Shown in pieces: positions 1 through 16,200 of a DNA stretch of 64,000 bases (the stretch's first letter is position 1; every line of letters starts with the position of its first letter). This stretch comes from Piromyces finnis (Eukaryota; Neocallimastigomycota; Neocallimastigomycetes; Neocallimastigales; Neocallimastigaceae). The notes beneath the pieces were generated by a model. That model saw only the letters and a list, made by a program, of their open reading frames with translations. It searched no databases and was not told where the DNA came from. The position numbers were made by a program, and so were the translations under genes. The stretch is taken from contig MCFH01000007.1 in assembly GCA_002104945.1 (NCBI GenBank), positions 342,501 through 406,500 on the forward strand, in the 5' to 3' direction.

Positions 1-34
1 AGTAATTTTGCTTTTGAATAAAAATTAATAATAG

Positions 35-986
35 GATCTTAAATAGCATAAAGTTAAACGATGAGACTATGGGAAAAATTGGATCTTTAACCAATCTTAG
101 AGAAATGTAAGGAAAAATAATAATATATGATGTATAATATATAATTTTTAATCATAATTATATAATTATTAATAAACAATCTTTTTGAAATTTAATAATT
201 TTAGCAAATGCATCTTTTGTGAATTCACTATATCTAAAAATAAGCAATCAATAAATAATTTAAAAAATCTTCAAACATTGTAATTATATATAGATTAATT
301 ATTTTTTATTTTACTAGTATATTTAAATATTTATATTTATAACTATATTTTTATAATTTATTAGGGTAATGACAAGAGAAACATTCCAAGGTCCAAGTTA
401 CATCAATTTTGATTTACAATTATCCGAATTAGATCAATTAGTAGAATTGTAAGTCTTATTAATTAAAATAGTTATTTTTAATAAATTTTTAAAATATCTT
501 TTAATTCATTCATTATTGTAACACCTATCACTACTATTAATAACAGAAAAATAAAAGACTTTACTATTGGAAAAAATACTCTTATTGAAATTGCTTGTTT
601 ACCTAAGCTTGAAATGCTGTAAATAAACTTTAAAATATAAAATAATTATTGTTATACATGTAGTAATACATAATATAACATTTAATATTTATTTCTTATG
701 TTTATAAATGTTATAATAAACAATTTATAGTGATGTTAATGGCTCAAAACTATATGAAGATAGTCACTTTGATTTTGATCCTTCTAATTGGAAAAAATCA
801 TGCCCTTCAAATAAAACTGAAATAGTTACTACAACTACTAAAGTTGAGCCAACTCCAACTTCCGGAATTAATAATAATGAAAGTAATAATTCTGGTGCTG
901 CTAATACTAAAGAAAACTGTTTAAATAAAATACATAATTGGTTAAACAATATCCTTCAAAAATTTAAAATTAAAAAGAACAATTAA
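35..986 (+). CDS. Leucine-rich-repeat protein, 3' part (left-truncated)
   Basis: Four exons chain in frame: 35-106, 365-448, 547-618 and 731-986 (stop 984-986). Every internal exon starts with one base and ends with two, the one-exon-per-repeat pattern of LRR genes. Donors are GTAAGG, GTAAGT and GTAAAT; acceptors are TAG, TAG, CAG and TAG. The exons read as leucine repeats (KLNDETMGKIGSLTNLREM, then LQLSELDQLVEL, then LIEIACLPKLEML). A final repeat leads into an Asn/Ser/Thr-rich stretch and a basic tail ending KFKIKKNN. The first exon opens mid-codon, so earlier exons lie left of the window. LRRs usually mediate protein binding; the partner and location cannot be told from this piece. No transmembrane segment is visible. 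Confidence 0.7.
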
Positions 987-1616
987 TCAATAATATTTTG
1001 ATTCACATTGAAAACTAATATATATATACATTTATATTTATTTAAGTCTTAGAAATAGTAATTCTTAAATATAAATATATAAATATACAATAGCTATTTC
1101 TTTTCATTTGCAAATTTAAATAATATATATATAATTAAATATTAGTATATTATAGCACATGAAATATTATTATCATATAAATTAACAAATTTATAATAAT
1201 AATATTTTGTAAATATTTTTATCCTATTATCAATATCTCATAATATTTAATATTTATAAGCATTTATTTATTATCATTATTTATAAATTATAAATTGCAT
1301 TATCATTTATCAATATCGCATAATTTAATTATATATATATATAACATGATCATAAATATAATAAAATAAAAAAATTTTATGAAAAACAGTGACTGTAATA
1401 AAGTCTTTATTGGTTGTTTTTAGCTTCTCATTAATTAATTTGTTATATAATGCTTGATAATAGTGGAAATTTTAATATGTCATATGGTATATTTTTGCTT
1501 ATTAAAAGAAATAGTGATATTATCATTATAAATATTAATTGTTGGTTTTAATTGCTAGTTTTAATGGCATTTGTATCATATATTCCTTTAATTAAACTTT
1601 ATTATTAAATTAAATT
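987..1616. other. AT-rich intergenic spacer
   Basis: Between the LRR gene and the LINE relic there is only A/T-rich sequence with short TA runs. I see no coding exon or RNA gene. Confidence 0.6.
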
Positions 1617-2416
1617 GCTATTGCCAGTAATAAAGTTACTCCTGACTGCCCTCGTGTCTGTCCATGTTGTGGATATGACGAACAATCTTTTTACCATTGG
1701 ATATTAGAATGTTCTGCATTCTCTGAGTACAGAACTTCTTCACTTAGCTTTCTTGACGATCTTTTTATCCTTTTTTACAATAAATATAAGAATCAATTCA
1801 TCACATACTTACTTTTTTACGTTCCTTCTTGGTGGAACTTTAGCTTATGATGAGCTACAAATCGATAAGGCGGAACAAAGACATTTGAATGAACAGCTTT
1901 ACAGTTCATCGGGGTCTCATGTTCCATATGTAGAGGGTCTCGCGGCTTTTCTTACTAAAATAATCCCTATCATTAGTAGCTCTATGAAGCTACTTTTTGA
2001 TAGGTTTAGTAAGACACCTAACGTAATCAAGAGCGCCGACGTCGTACTGATATGGCAAAGGAACATTTCCAATGTTCCGTACACAGGGTTCAATGTTAGT
2101 ATTTCCTCAAATTCAAATGAAAACATTATGAACTCATGGGAGAGTTTAGTGGACACCACACTATCATACCTGATGTTACTTCTTTTTTTTATTTCATTTA
2201 ATTTATTAGGTAGGGACCAATCCCACACAGTACAAATTGCAGAGTTCATTGAACTTTTATGCAACTTAAATAATTATTTTATATTATTTTATATTTATAT
2301 TTTTATTTATTATTTATTATATCAATATGTATTATCACCTAATATTGTGTAATATCACAAATTAAATAAATAAATAAAAGATATGTATTCTCTTCCTAGT
2401 CTAAAAAAAAAAAAAA
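1617..2416 (+). mobile_element. Decayed 3' end of a LINE-type retrotransposon (relic A)
   Basis: The first part translates to a CCHC-like zinc knuckle (CPRVCPCCGYDEQSFYHWI) that lines up with the C-terminal knuckle of the LINE frame at 21677-24385 (CPNYCPCCKCGDQSIKHWL). After a frame change near 1815 the text FLLGG...FLTKIIPI matches FLLGG...LLTKIMPF of the same protein. The two are homologous but too different to be the same subfamily. About 280 bp of 3' sequence ends in an A-run at 2403-2416, probably the poly(A) tail. The same end, including the bases just before the A-run, recurs in relic C (20185-20815, minus strand). It is 5'-truncated and frame-broken, hence non-functional. The open stretch at 1753-2352 belongs to this relic and is not a gene. 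Confidence 0.7.
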
Positions 2417-3369
2417 TTATGATAATCTAGTGGAATATCATTATATCAATATTCATGAGTATTCTAAAATATAAAAAAAAATATTTAAGTTTCTTTTTAA
2501 GGAAAGAAATTTTAACAATAATAGTTCAAGGAAAATGGAAAGAACTTTGAAAGGGACAAATTAAATAAGGTAAAGTATTTATGAAATATATTCATTCACT
2601 CTTCAATCTCCTTTCGAAATTGTTATGTTATTGATTTAAAAGGGAAATATGTCTTTTCTGGAATATTTTATGGAAAGAAACAAATTTTTGTTAAAGAAAA
2701 TAAAAGTCTATTACTTTTCCATTAATAAATGATGTTATAATAAATAATAAGATAAAATAAAGAAAAAGATAAAAAGCAAAGAAAGAATAGAAAAAAAAAA
2801 TTAAATTCTTTTCAATATATAAAAAAATTAAAAAAAAAAAACAAATTTTTTTAAATAAATTATTCAATATATTAGAATATATATTAATATATATAAAGTT
2901 TTAAAATTTTTGTAATTATATTGAATGTATTAGTACCATAATATTTTCATTTCATCAAAAACTTATTTTAATTATTGTTAATCTTTTTATCACCTATTCA
3001 TACAATGTATAGGTTGTAATATTATACCAGAATCTATAGTATTTAATATAATTTTTATTTAAGAATCATTTTTATTTTCACTTTATTTTTTGTACTTTAC
3101 TTTTATATGCAATAATTAAATTGTTAATAAGTTTAATAATTTACTTTATTAATCCTTTTATTTCTTCTTTATTTTTTTTTTGCATTAATATTGAATTAGT
3201 TTATATGGGTTTGTTTTCAGTTTATTAACTACTTCTTGAAATCTTAAGTTTTTGTATATAAAGAGACTTGTATTACCATTTACTAATATATAACCTTCTT
3301 TATTTTTATTTTATTTCTATTTTTTATTTTTTTAATTCAATTTTTATAATTTTATATATATATATATAT
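2417..3369. other. AT-rich spacer between LINE relics
   Basis: Homopolymer-rich sequence with many A- and T-runs. I see no coding exon, RNA gene or clear repeat. Confidence 0.55.
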
Positions 3370-3830
3370 TCCTTCACAGTAGAACTTTAGGTTATGATGA
3401 ACTACAAATCGATAAGACGGAGCAAAAATATTTGAATAAATAACTTTACATTATTTATGAAACTTTACATTTCATCGGAATCTTATATTCCAATATATAG
3501 GTAGTCTCCGAGGATTTTCTTATTAAAGTAATTCCTATCATCAATAGTTCTATGAAACTACTTTTTAATAGGTTTAATAAAATACTTAGATTAGTCAAGA
3601 GCGTTTAAGTCCCATCGATATGGTAAAAGAACATTCTTAATTTTTTTTGTACTCAAGGAGGTCTAAATAATATTAGTAAATAAATTATATCATTTAGGAC
3701 TTGTGAGAAAGCCTAGTGCTACATTATTACACCCAAACTTACTTTAATTTATTAGGGTAAATTTCATATAGTACAAATTGCAGAGTTCATCAAACCACTA
3801 TGCAACTTAAATTATTTTTATATTTTACCC
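3370..3830 (+). mobile_element. Strongly decayed LINE 3' fragment (relic B)
   Basis: This stretch aligns base by base with 1822-2280 (shared blocks such as GAACTACAAATCGATAAG and GTACAAATTGCAGAGTTCAT), so it is another copy of the 3' end of relic A's family. It is riddled with stops and carries a short internal duplication near 3448-3470. Differences from relic A are mostly G to A and C to T. Confidence 0.65.
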
Positions 3831-4156
3831 TTATATTTTTATTTCTATTATATTTACTTATCTTTTATTTTATTAATATACATAATATCGTTTAAGGTAA
3901 CATAATATTAAAATTTTGATAAATAAATATAAGAAGTTTATTAGCTTATAATTCAATTAATTTTTTTTCATCATATTATACATTTATATCTTTAATCATA
4001 TTTTAAAAAATAAAGATAGCAAGAAAATAAATACTATATTTATGTTTGCGTTTATTTATTCATTATTATTATTCTACAATTAATTATATATAATCATTTT
4101 TTTTTACAACTTACATTTTATATTTATCAATATAATTTATTTTTTTCTTTTATATA

Positions 4157-4411
<255 letters not shown>

Positions 4412-4462
4412 TTCTTTTGTTTTTAGTTGTTTGTTATTTTTTTTTTATTGTTTATTTATTTT

Positions 4463-7013
<2,551 letters not shown>

Positions 7014-7320
7014 TGAATATATGGTTTGTTTGTTTGTTTGTTTGTTTGTTTTTTGTTGTTGTTATTGTTGTTGTTACTATTATAGTTGTATTTGTTTTTC
7101 GATTTTTTGTTTTTTTTGTTTTTCTTTAAATGATAATTGATTATCCTTACTTATTTTTTATATTTTCTTTTTCCTAGTAATTATTTACTGTCAAAATATA
7201 ATATATATATATATAAATTAATTTGACTTCAATGACATTATTAAAGTTACTATTATTTTTAATTATTTTTATTTTATTTTATTTTATTCAATTATTTTTA
7301 TTTAATATTTTATATACTTT
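7014..7320. other. 5' region of the RING gene
   Basis: T-rich on the plus strand with a short (GTTT)n run near 7022-7052, just upstream of the RING start codon. No distinct promoter element can be named. Confidence 0.4.
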
Positions 7321-8144
7321 TAAAAAAAAATTAGACTTTTTGATTTTAAATATATTTATTATTTTCTTATTTATTTATTTTCTTATTTATTTATTTTCTT
7401 ATTTATTTATTTTCTTATTTATTTATTTTCTTATTTATTTATTTTCTTATTTATTTATTTTCTTATTTATTTATTTTCTTATTTTTTATTATTAAGAGTT
7501 GTTTAATTTAGGTTTATAATTATGTCAACTTTATTAATATATTTTATGATAAAGAACTACTTGCGTTACATTCTTCTCAAACTACATGTATTTATACATT
7601 TACATTGTGGCTTAAACATATAATCAAATACAATATATACAAATACGTTTTAATACATTTCAATACATTTGAATACATGTGACATAACGTTTCACATATT
7701 CTAACATTCCCCCTCAAACCTAATTTTCTACTTAAAAAAAAATTAGACTTTTTGATTTTAAATATATTTATTATTTTCTTATTTATTTATTTTCTTATTT
7801 ATTTATTTTCTTATTTATTTATTTTCTTATTTATTTATTTTCTTATTTATTTATTTTCTTATTTATTTATTTTCTTATTTATTTATTTTCTTATTTTTTA
7901 TTATTAAGAGTTGTTTAATTTAGGTTTATAATTATGTCAACTTTATTAATATATTTTATGATAAAGAACTACTTGCGTTACATTCTTCTCAAACTACATG
8001 TATTTATACATTTACATTGTGGCTTAAACATATAATCAAATACAATATATACAAATACGTTTTAATACATTTCAATACATTTGAATACATGTGACATAAC
8101 GTTTCACATATTCTAACATTCCCCCTCAAACCTAATTTTCTACT
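7321..8144. repeat. 412-bp tandem duplication
   Basis: Positions 7321-7732 and 7733-8144 are near-identical head-to-tail copies. Each holds about eight 16-bp units (CTTATTTATTTATTTT) followed by about 220 bp of an LTR and its adjacent polypurine tract. Apparent reading frames in the first copy are translations of the minisatellite. Confidence 0.93.
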
Positions 8145-8738
8145 AAGTAAAATTTGGTTTGCTGGTGAATATGTGCATTTTATTATTTCTAAACTATTAA
8201 CAATAAACTAAATCTAATGTTTAAAATTTTTATATTTCATTAACTGGAATTTAAAATATTTCACATATATTATTCACTAATTGCTTTAAAGAATTTAAAT
8301 ATTACCCTATAACTTCGTTTTTATGGATAAACTGAAAACCTTTGTATAATTGGGTAGTATTAAAGTTTAAAATTTGGATTGGATATTCATAAATTGTTAT
8401 ACCATCCATTAAGGATTGAAAATCCTTCCGGTTTTACATTATCCGGCGGTTTGATTCATCTTTCAGAGAATCATTTGAGAATTAATGAGATTCTCTCTTG
8501 AGAGTCTTGAGACTCATAATCTATTAAGAGTTGTTTAATTTAGGTTTATAATTATGTCAACTTTATTAATATATTTTATGATAAAGAACTACTTGCGTTA
8601 CATTCTTCTCAAACTACATGTATTTATACATTTACATTGTGGCTTAAATATATAATCAAATACGATATATACAAATACGTTTTAATGCATTTCAATACAT
8701 TTGAATACATGTGACATAACGTTTCACATATTCTAACA
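7488..8738 (-). mobile_element. Relic of a copia-like LTR retrotransposon
   Basis: Read on the minus strand, three LTR-like blocks begin TGTTAGAATATGTGAAACG at 8738, 8118 and 7706. The two at 8118 and 7706 are each preceded by a purine tract (TTGAGGGGGAA), as expected for a polypurine tract before a 3' LTR. Downstream of the 8738 block (8381-8521) is about 140 bp of extra LTR/leader sequence with TGGATGGTATAAC near 8400, resembling a primer-binding site of the initiator-Met type. Only about 280 bp of interior remains, so gag and pol are gone. The start TGTTAGAATA and TGGTAT-like site suggest Ty1/copia rather than gypsy. Assignment is by signal pattern only. Confidence 0.55.
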
Positions 8739-9369
<631 letters not shown>

Positions 9370-11199
9370 TTAATAAGAATCATGAAAATCAATTCTCATG
9401 TTATCATCATTATCATTTGATTTGAAATGTTGAAGATGATAAGTTGGTTCAGAATTTTCAATACCACTGTAGCCATTATTATTAGAAGGTGGTTGATAAA
9501 CTTGACTCATTGGTGGATCAAAGAGTTGAATTGGGTAATGAGCATCTAATGATTCTCTATATTCTTTTTTGGTTCTAATATGTGGACCACTTTGATTATT
9601 TTTCTTTGATAAAGAACGTTTAAGAGCTAAACTTGAATTACTAAGACTTCTACGAAGATGGGTTGAACCTCGAGAAATAGAACGCTTTATGTTTGAGAAA
9701 GCTTCTGGGAATTTTTCCTTTAAATTATTTATATTATTTGAATTACGTTTAGCATATAATAAACCTATACCTGCAGCACCAGTAACTACAAGGGCACCAG
9801 TAATTGGAAGAGCATAGTTAGAACCACCTTCTTCATTATCAACAACACTATTAACTATTGGTTCGAAATCTTTAGTTGTACTTTTATTTGGAGTAGCACT
9901 TATTGTACTTGAGTTAATAGGATTAGATTTATTACTTAATGGAGTAGCAACTGAAGTAACAACTGGAGTAATAACTGGAGAGATAATAGAAGTATTATTA
10001 AAAGTATTTATTGGGGTTGGAATACTAGTACTTGAAAGTAAAATTTTTGTTGTGATTGGAACAGTCTTACTATTAATTGATGTAATAATACTTGGTCTAT
10101 TTGATATGATTTTAGTTGTTTTAACAATAGTCTTTTCAGTAGTAGTTGTTTTCTTTATAGTTGTTGTAGTTTTTCTTGTAGTAGTTTTTTTAGTAGTGTT
10201 TTTCTTTGGTTCTTCACTTGAGGTTGAAGAAGTAGTACATTTACCATTACTGCAAGTACCACTTTTACCGAGTTGAGAACAATCAGTATATTCCCAATTC
10301 ATATAAATAACACCAACACTCAATTCTTCTAAAGTTTTAAATAAAGTTGGAGATGCATCTAAACCACCATATGGGCAACCTGGACATTTATCAATGATTC
10401 TTCCAACAACCCACTTATCTTTATATGTAACTTTTACACATTTATTACAAACAGATGCTGTGTTTGGATTATCAGATTTAACTTGACTTGGTTCATATTG
10501 CTCCTTATTCTATATATATATATATAAATAAAACATAAATATATATTAATTCTATTATACTATTTCTAAAAAATTAGATTTATTAAAAAAAATACATTTT
10601 ATTTTTAATAATTTAGTTCTTATAATTTACTTCTAATAATTATCATTTTTAATTTAGATATTTATTTTATATATTTTATTTTTCTTTCCTTTTTTTAAAA
10701 GAATATGATATATAATTTTTTTTTCATTTCTTTTTTAAAATATAATAATTTTTTCATTTCTTTTTTCTTTTCTTTTTTTTAAATATTATCTATATAATAT
10801 TTAATTTTTCATTTTAAGTACTCATCTTATTAGTATTGTATCAATTATTTTTATATTTATTTGAAATTCTACTTGTTTTGAATATTGAAATTTATCCTTC
10901 AAATTAATTTTGCTTACATTATTTTTCTTTAAATAATGTACATATATATTCTTTACTGTAATATATTTCTTTACTAAATAATAAAAACAATAATCATTTT
11001 AAATATTTCATTTTTAAATGCTTACTAAGGCAAGGTAATAATCAGTTTTTAAATCAACACCATCAATACCACAAGATGGTATAGCAGAAAGAGAAGGTCT
11101 ATTATTATTAAGACCATAATAAGTCATTTTTTTATTACAATAGGCAACACCAGCTATACTTAAAAAGCTAGTTATTTTGACTAGTTTATCAAAACGCAT
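9370..11199 (-). CDS. Secreted/anchored RlpA-like double-psi beta-barrel (expansin-like) protein
   Basis: Two exons join in phase 0, 11026-11199 and 9370-10509 (donor GTAAGC, acceptor ATATAG), for about 437 residues. Residues 1-21 form a signal peptide ending AGVAYC. Residues about 25-130 have the double-psi beta-barrel hallmarks: MTYYG, DYYLALN (spanning the splice junction), a C-x2-C pair, IIDKCPGCPYGGLD, SPTLF and a final MNWEYTDC. A Thr/Lys- then Ser/Thr/Pro-rich stalk (about 150-285), likely O-glycosylated, follows. One membrane span lies near 290-311 (ALPITGALVVTGAAGIGLLY), with a basic Ser/Arg-rich cytosolic tail of about 125 residues. The fold is shared by expansins, barwin and RlpA, which loosen or bind wall polysaccharide. 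The missing second domain and the anchor point to a cell-surface role, but the substrate is unknown. Confidence 0.82.
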
Positions 11200-13255
11200 T
11201 TTTTAATTATATATTATTATTATCTTATTATATCTTAAATATTTACAAATCTTAATTCTAATAAGGATTAAAAAATAATCTTTATTGTCTCCTTATTTTA
11301 AAAATTATTTTAATCCTAATTAAATAATATTGTTTATAAAATAATATTAATTAGAATTATTTCTTTTATTAATATTATTTGATGTTAGTTTAAATTATTT
11401 GTTCCTTTTAAATTCTTTTTATAGACTTTATTATAATTTAGTCTTATAAAAATATTTAAATAATATTAATTAAAATTATTTCTATTAATATTATATATTT
11501 TTTATTTATTTATTATTATTATTATTCTTTCTATAAACTTTTGATATTTAGTTTATAAAAAGATACTTCAATAATTATATATAAATATTTTATTTTTTAA
11601 AAAAAAATAAAAAAATTAAAAAAAATATTAATTATAAAATTTTTTTTGGACTTTCTTTTTGAAAAGTATCAAATCAAAATAAGTAAAGTTTAATTAATAA
11701 TAAAATAAAAAAGAATGTAAATAATAATATAAATATAAAAATTATATAAATATGAATTAATATTGGAAATATTAAAAATTAATAAATATCAAATAATATA
11801 TAGACTTCATTTAGTGGTAATTTATTTATATTTTTCTTTTTATTATTATTAATTATATATTTTTACATTAAATAACTAAACATCAAATAATTATTTATAT
11901 TTAACAATAAATATAATAATAAAATAAGCAATGTTATTAAAAACTAATTGAATGAATAATATAATAATTAAATAAATCTAAATAAAAAACTAATTATTAA
12001 GATTATTAATATATATCAAACTTCTATTATTAATATTTATCTATATTATATATTTGTTTGATATTTATATAATTAATATATAATCAATATATATAATAAA
12101 TTATAATATTTAAATTCTTCATTGTAATACTGTTCTCTTGTTACACAGTAATTAGATTTATAATAAATTTTAATTTTATTTACTTTAGATTATTTCAAAA
12201 TAAAAATATTTAATATAATTTAATATTATTGCATGTTTTACAAATTTATATATTAATATTATATTAAACTCTCAACTAAATTAAATATTTAGATAATTTT
12301 GATTAATATATATCTTAATTAAAATCCAACCAATAGTTAAAGATAAGACATTTATAAATAATATAATAAAAACAATATAAAGTTAATTGTATTTATAGGA
12401 TGAAAAAAATATTATATTCTTAGGGATTTTATGGGTTAATTTTTAGAAATAAAATAAATGCATATTTAATCTAACCTTATATATATTAATAATATAAAAA
12501 AGAAATAACAACTTTTCAATGATGAATCAAATAGTTTGTTTTAGGTCATAATAAATATTCTTAAATTATATAGGTTTCTATCATTCATGAATTATATTTA
12601 AATTACAAATTGAAATATAATCATAATAATAATAATAGTTAAATAATTTTCAAATTTGAATTGAAATAAGAAATATAAACTCTTTAAATTATAATTAAAA
12701 ATATAAGTGATATTTCTATTAATTAGCTTTAGCTTAAATACAAATAATAGAATAGAATATTATAATAAATTAATTATTATTTAAGTAAAAATTTCATTTT
12801 TCGTATAATTTTGAAATTTAAAATTTTTCCAAACGGAAAAAATAAAATGCTTTATACCAATAATTTTTTTTTTTAAAAATTTTAAAATTTTAAAAATAAA
12901 CATTTAATTTAATTATAAAATATAAATTTTGTAATTTTAAATTTTAAAATAAATTTAAAGTTCAGGAAAACAAACAAACATGCAAACATGTAGTTATTAA
13001 TTTAATTTTTTTATTTACTTTTTATTTATAATTATTATCATTATTTTTTTGAATTAGTAAATAAAATAAAAATAATATATAACTTCTTAATGTAATATAA
13101 AAATGAACAATTATAATAATTCAATTGTGGGATCGAAAAGAGTAAAATTTAATATTTAGTTAGATAAAGTCAAAAAGTTATATAATAGTATTAAGGAAAG
13201 ACATTTTTATTTTGTAAAAATTATTAGAATATGTTATTTTCTTTTCTTTATACAG
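11200..13255. other. AT-rich spacer upstream of the many-exon gene
   Basis: Almost pure A/T. I see no exon I can defend. The first exon(s) of the gene starting before 13256 should lie in the right part: there is an ATG at 13103 followed by 12 codons, and another near 12978 with a plausible donor. Neither is convincing, because the first does not give the phase needed at 13256. Confidence 0.5.
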
Positions 13256-16200
13256 TTTCATCTTCGATAAAACTGTCAACATTTTTAAATTGTTTTTTAA
13301 TATCAATAGAAGGTAATATATTATTAAGATTATTGATAAAAATAAATATTTTCATTTATATGTATTATTGAATAATTATATTTTTCATATATAAAATATT
13401 TATAGATTTTCAGCTATTATATTTTGTATTATCTGACAATGAAACAATTTCACTACCAGCAGTTATAGAATTTCTATGTTCATACATAACTTTAGATAAT
13501 TTACCATTTAATATTTTTAGTATGAATTTTGTAATATAGTTTATTATTCTAATATTTTTAATTAATAAGAAGTAAAATATTTAATCATATTTTATTTATA
13601 TTTGAAATAAAGAAATAATACAACAGATATTTTCTATTCTTAGCATAGTAACTTTTATTATTTTTGGTAAGAATGATACTAAAATTATCTAATTATATTT
13701 TAATTAATTATTTATTTATTTATTCATTTTTATAAAAATATATATTATTTATTTACTTAAAAAAATAGCTTGTCATTTTTTCAAAAAATCCCAAAAGTAT
13801 GAACTTTATTAATTTATTATAAAAAATAAAAGGCAAAGAAAAACAAAATTATTAAATTTAATATTTTTATATATGAATTTGAACAATGATTTAGATATGA
13901 ATATAATAAATATATCAAGGTATGAATTTTAATTATATATTTAATATTACTAATTAATATTTATTAAATATCTTTATAATATGACATATTAGTTTTCTAG
14001 TATCGCTTTTGTATTATTTGATTCGTAAGTAATACTAAATAATATAATTGTAATAAAAATTTAGAAGTTAATTTTAATTTTTTTTTATTATTAAAAGTAT
14101 CTTGTTTGTACCATGTATGTTTAAGTATTTAATATTTTCTCAACCTTTCTTATTTAAATATGAAACAAGAAGCAAGTGTATTAATTTCAATATTTCAAAA
14201 TATATATATAGTTGTTAATGGATTATTTAAATGCATTCTGATAAAAGATAATAAATTGTTATTTTACTCTTCCATTAATATTAATTCAAGCATTTATTTG
14301 TAAATGAAATATATATATATATATATAATATTTATATATATATAATTAAACATATTACTAACATTAATATAATTAGAATTATTTTATCATATATCACTTT
14401 AATTATCAATGTGATACTTTTGCCTATTGTATGTTATAAAAATTAATACTTTTATTATACTTATTTATATATTTTAATACTTTTATGAATTTATTTATGA
14501 TAATAGATTTCATATGCATTTGCTTCTCCGATTTCTTTAAAAAATAAAAATTCAAGGCTTCAAACAAATTATTGTATTGGATTTAAATATAATATATACA
14601 GGCTAATTATAGTAATTTTTTTTAATAATTGCTTTATTATAAATAATATTTATAGTTAAAATGATTTAGTGTAATAATAATAATAGAAGTAAAAAATCTA
14701 AAATAATTACTATTAATATTTGTATTAGATAATATTAAGACAAGTATCCATAGGCTATTATGAAAATTATATGGGACTAACTTATTTGATGATGTTTATA
14801 GGACTAATATTTTTATTATCAAAATTAATTATAAATCAACCTTATTATAATAATACAATAAATATTATAAGATCTGGAATATGGTCAATGATAATTACAA
14901 TATCTTTTATTATTTCATTATCTAAAGTATATAACTTAAAAGATACTTTATTCATAATATTTTTAGTTGGCATAATCGGTTTTATTATAGGAATGTTATA
15001 TTACAAATATAGTTCAAATAAAATCATTAATTCTATTTATATCAGATATAAAAAGAGTATGGCTTTTAAAAATCAAAGTGATCATGTGAGTAATTTAAGT
15101 ATTAGTCATAATGAATCTTTGTCTCAAAATTCGAAAACCTCGGAAGATGATGAATATATTGAAGAAGATAGTATTGCTAATGAATCTGATAATGATTTTA
15201 TAAGTTCTGATAATATAAATAATGATAATCCGGATTCTTTTAGTAATTCATCAAATAATACATTGATACCAAAAAATTTAGATGATAAACTTAACATATT
15301 TAAAAGAATGGACATTATCTGTATGCATATATATATTAATTGCATATTATACTATAAAATGATATAATGTACTAATAATGATGTATTGTTTATTTAACTA
15401 AAAAAGTATATAAAGTCGATAAAAAAGAACCCATAATTGTATTTAGAAATCCAAGTGAATTTGAACTAGCATGCAGATTTATTAAGTATTATTTTTTTCA
15501 TTATTTATTAATTAATTAATTAATTAAAAAAATAATTATAAAAAAGCTATATTGAAAACTAATCAAAAATATATATAATTTAATAATAAAAATAAAGAAC
15601 AAATGAATCTTTAGAAGCATTTCAATTAGTACATGAATTGTATAAAGAATGGTTGATATCTCAAAGAAATTTATATACTATTTTAAAATAAATGAAATAC
15701 TTATAATTATATATTTTTTTTTTAATTTCATATTTTATATATAGTAAAGAACAATATCCAAAAGAAGCTTATGTAATATTAATAATAAATAAAATATCTA
15801 ATTTAATATAAATGTATTTATGTTATAAATAAATAAAAAAAACAAATTATTAATAAGCGCTATTATTTATAAATCATTCATATAGGTATATATATATTAT
15901 ACATATTTCTTTGCATATATTAACAAAAAAAAAAGAGAATTAAATAATGATGGAAAAGAAATATTCGTTAATAATGAAATTTATGAATATTTGGGAAATG
16001 TTAATCTCTGTAAAACTAATATTATAAGTAACTATTTTTCTAGATATCTTTATTTATATATTAAAGAAAACTATGAAGATACTCAGAATTTTGAAAAAAG
16101 GTTGGTAAAAAAATAAATGTATTATAAATAAAAAAGTAGTGCATTATTTTTTTTTACTTATACAGTTATTTTTATAAATAAACATAAAATTCTAAGGAAT

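Noticed and set aside
1753-2352. 199-codon frame as a stand-alone gene
   Set aside because: It is the second frame of LINE relic A, with homology to the C-terminus of the LINE protein and a frameshift before it.
7223-7495. 90-codon Phe/Leu/Tyr-rich frame resembling a membrane protein
   Set aside because: It is the 16-bp minisatellite read in frame; no start context or conserved feature.
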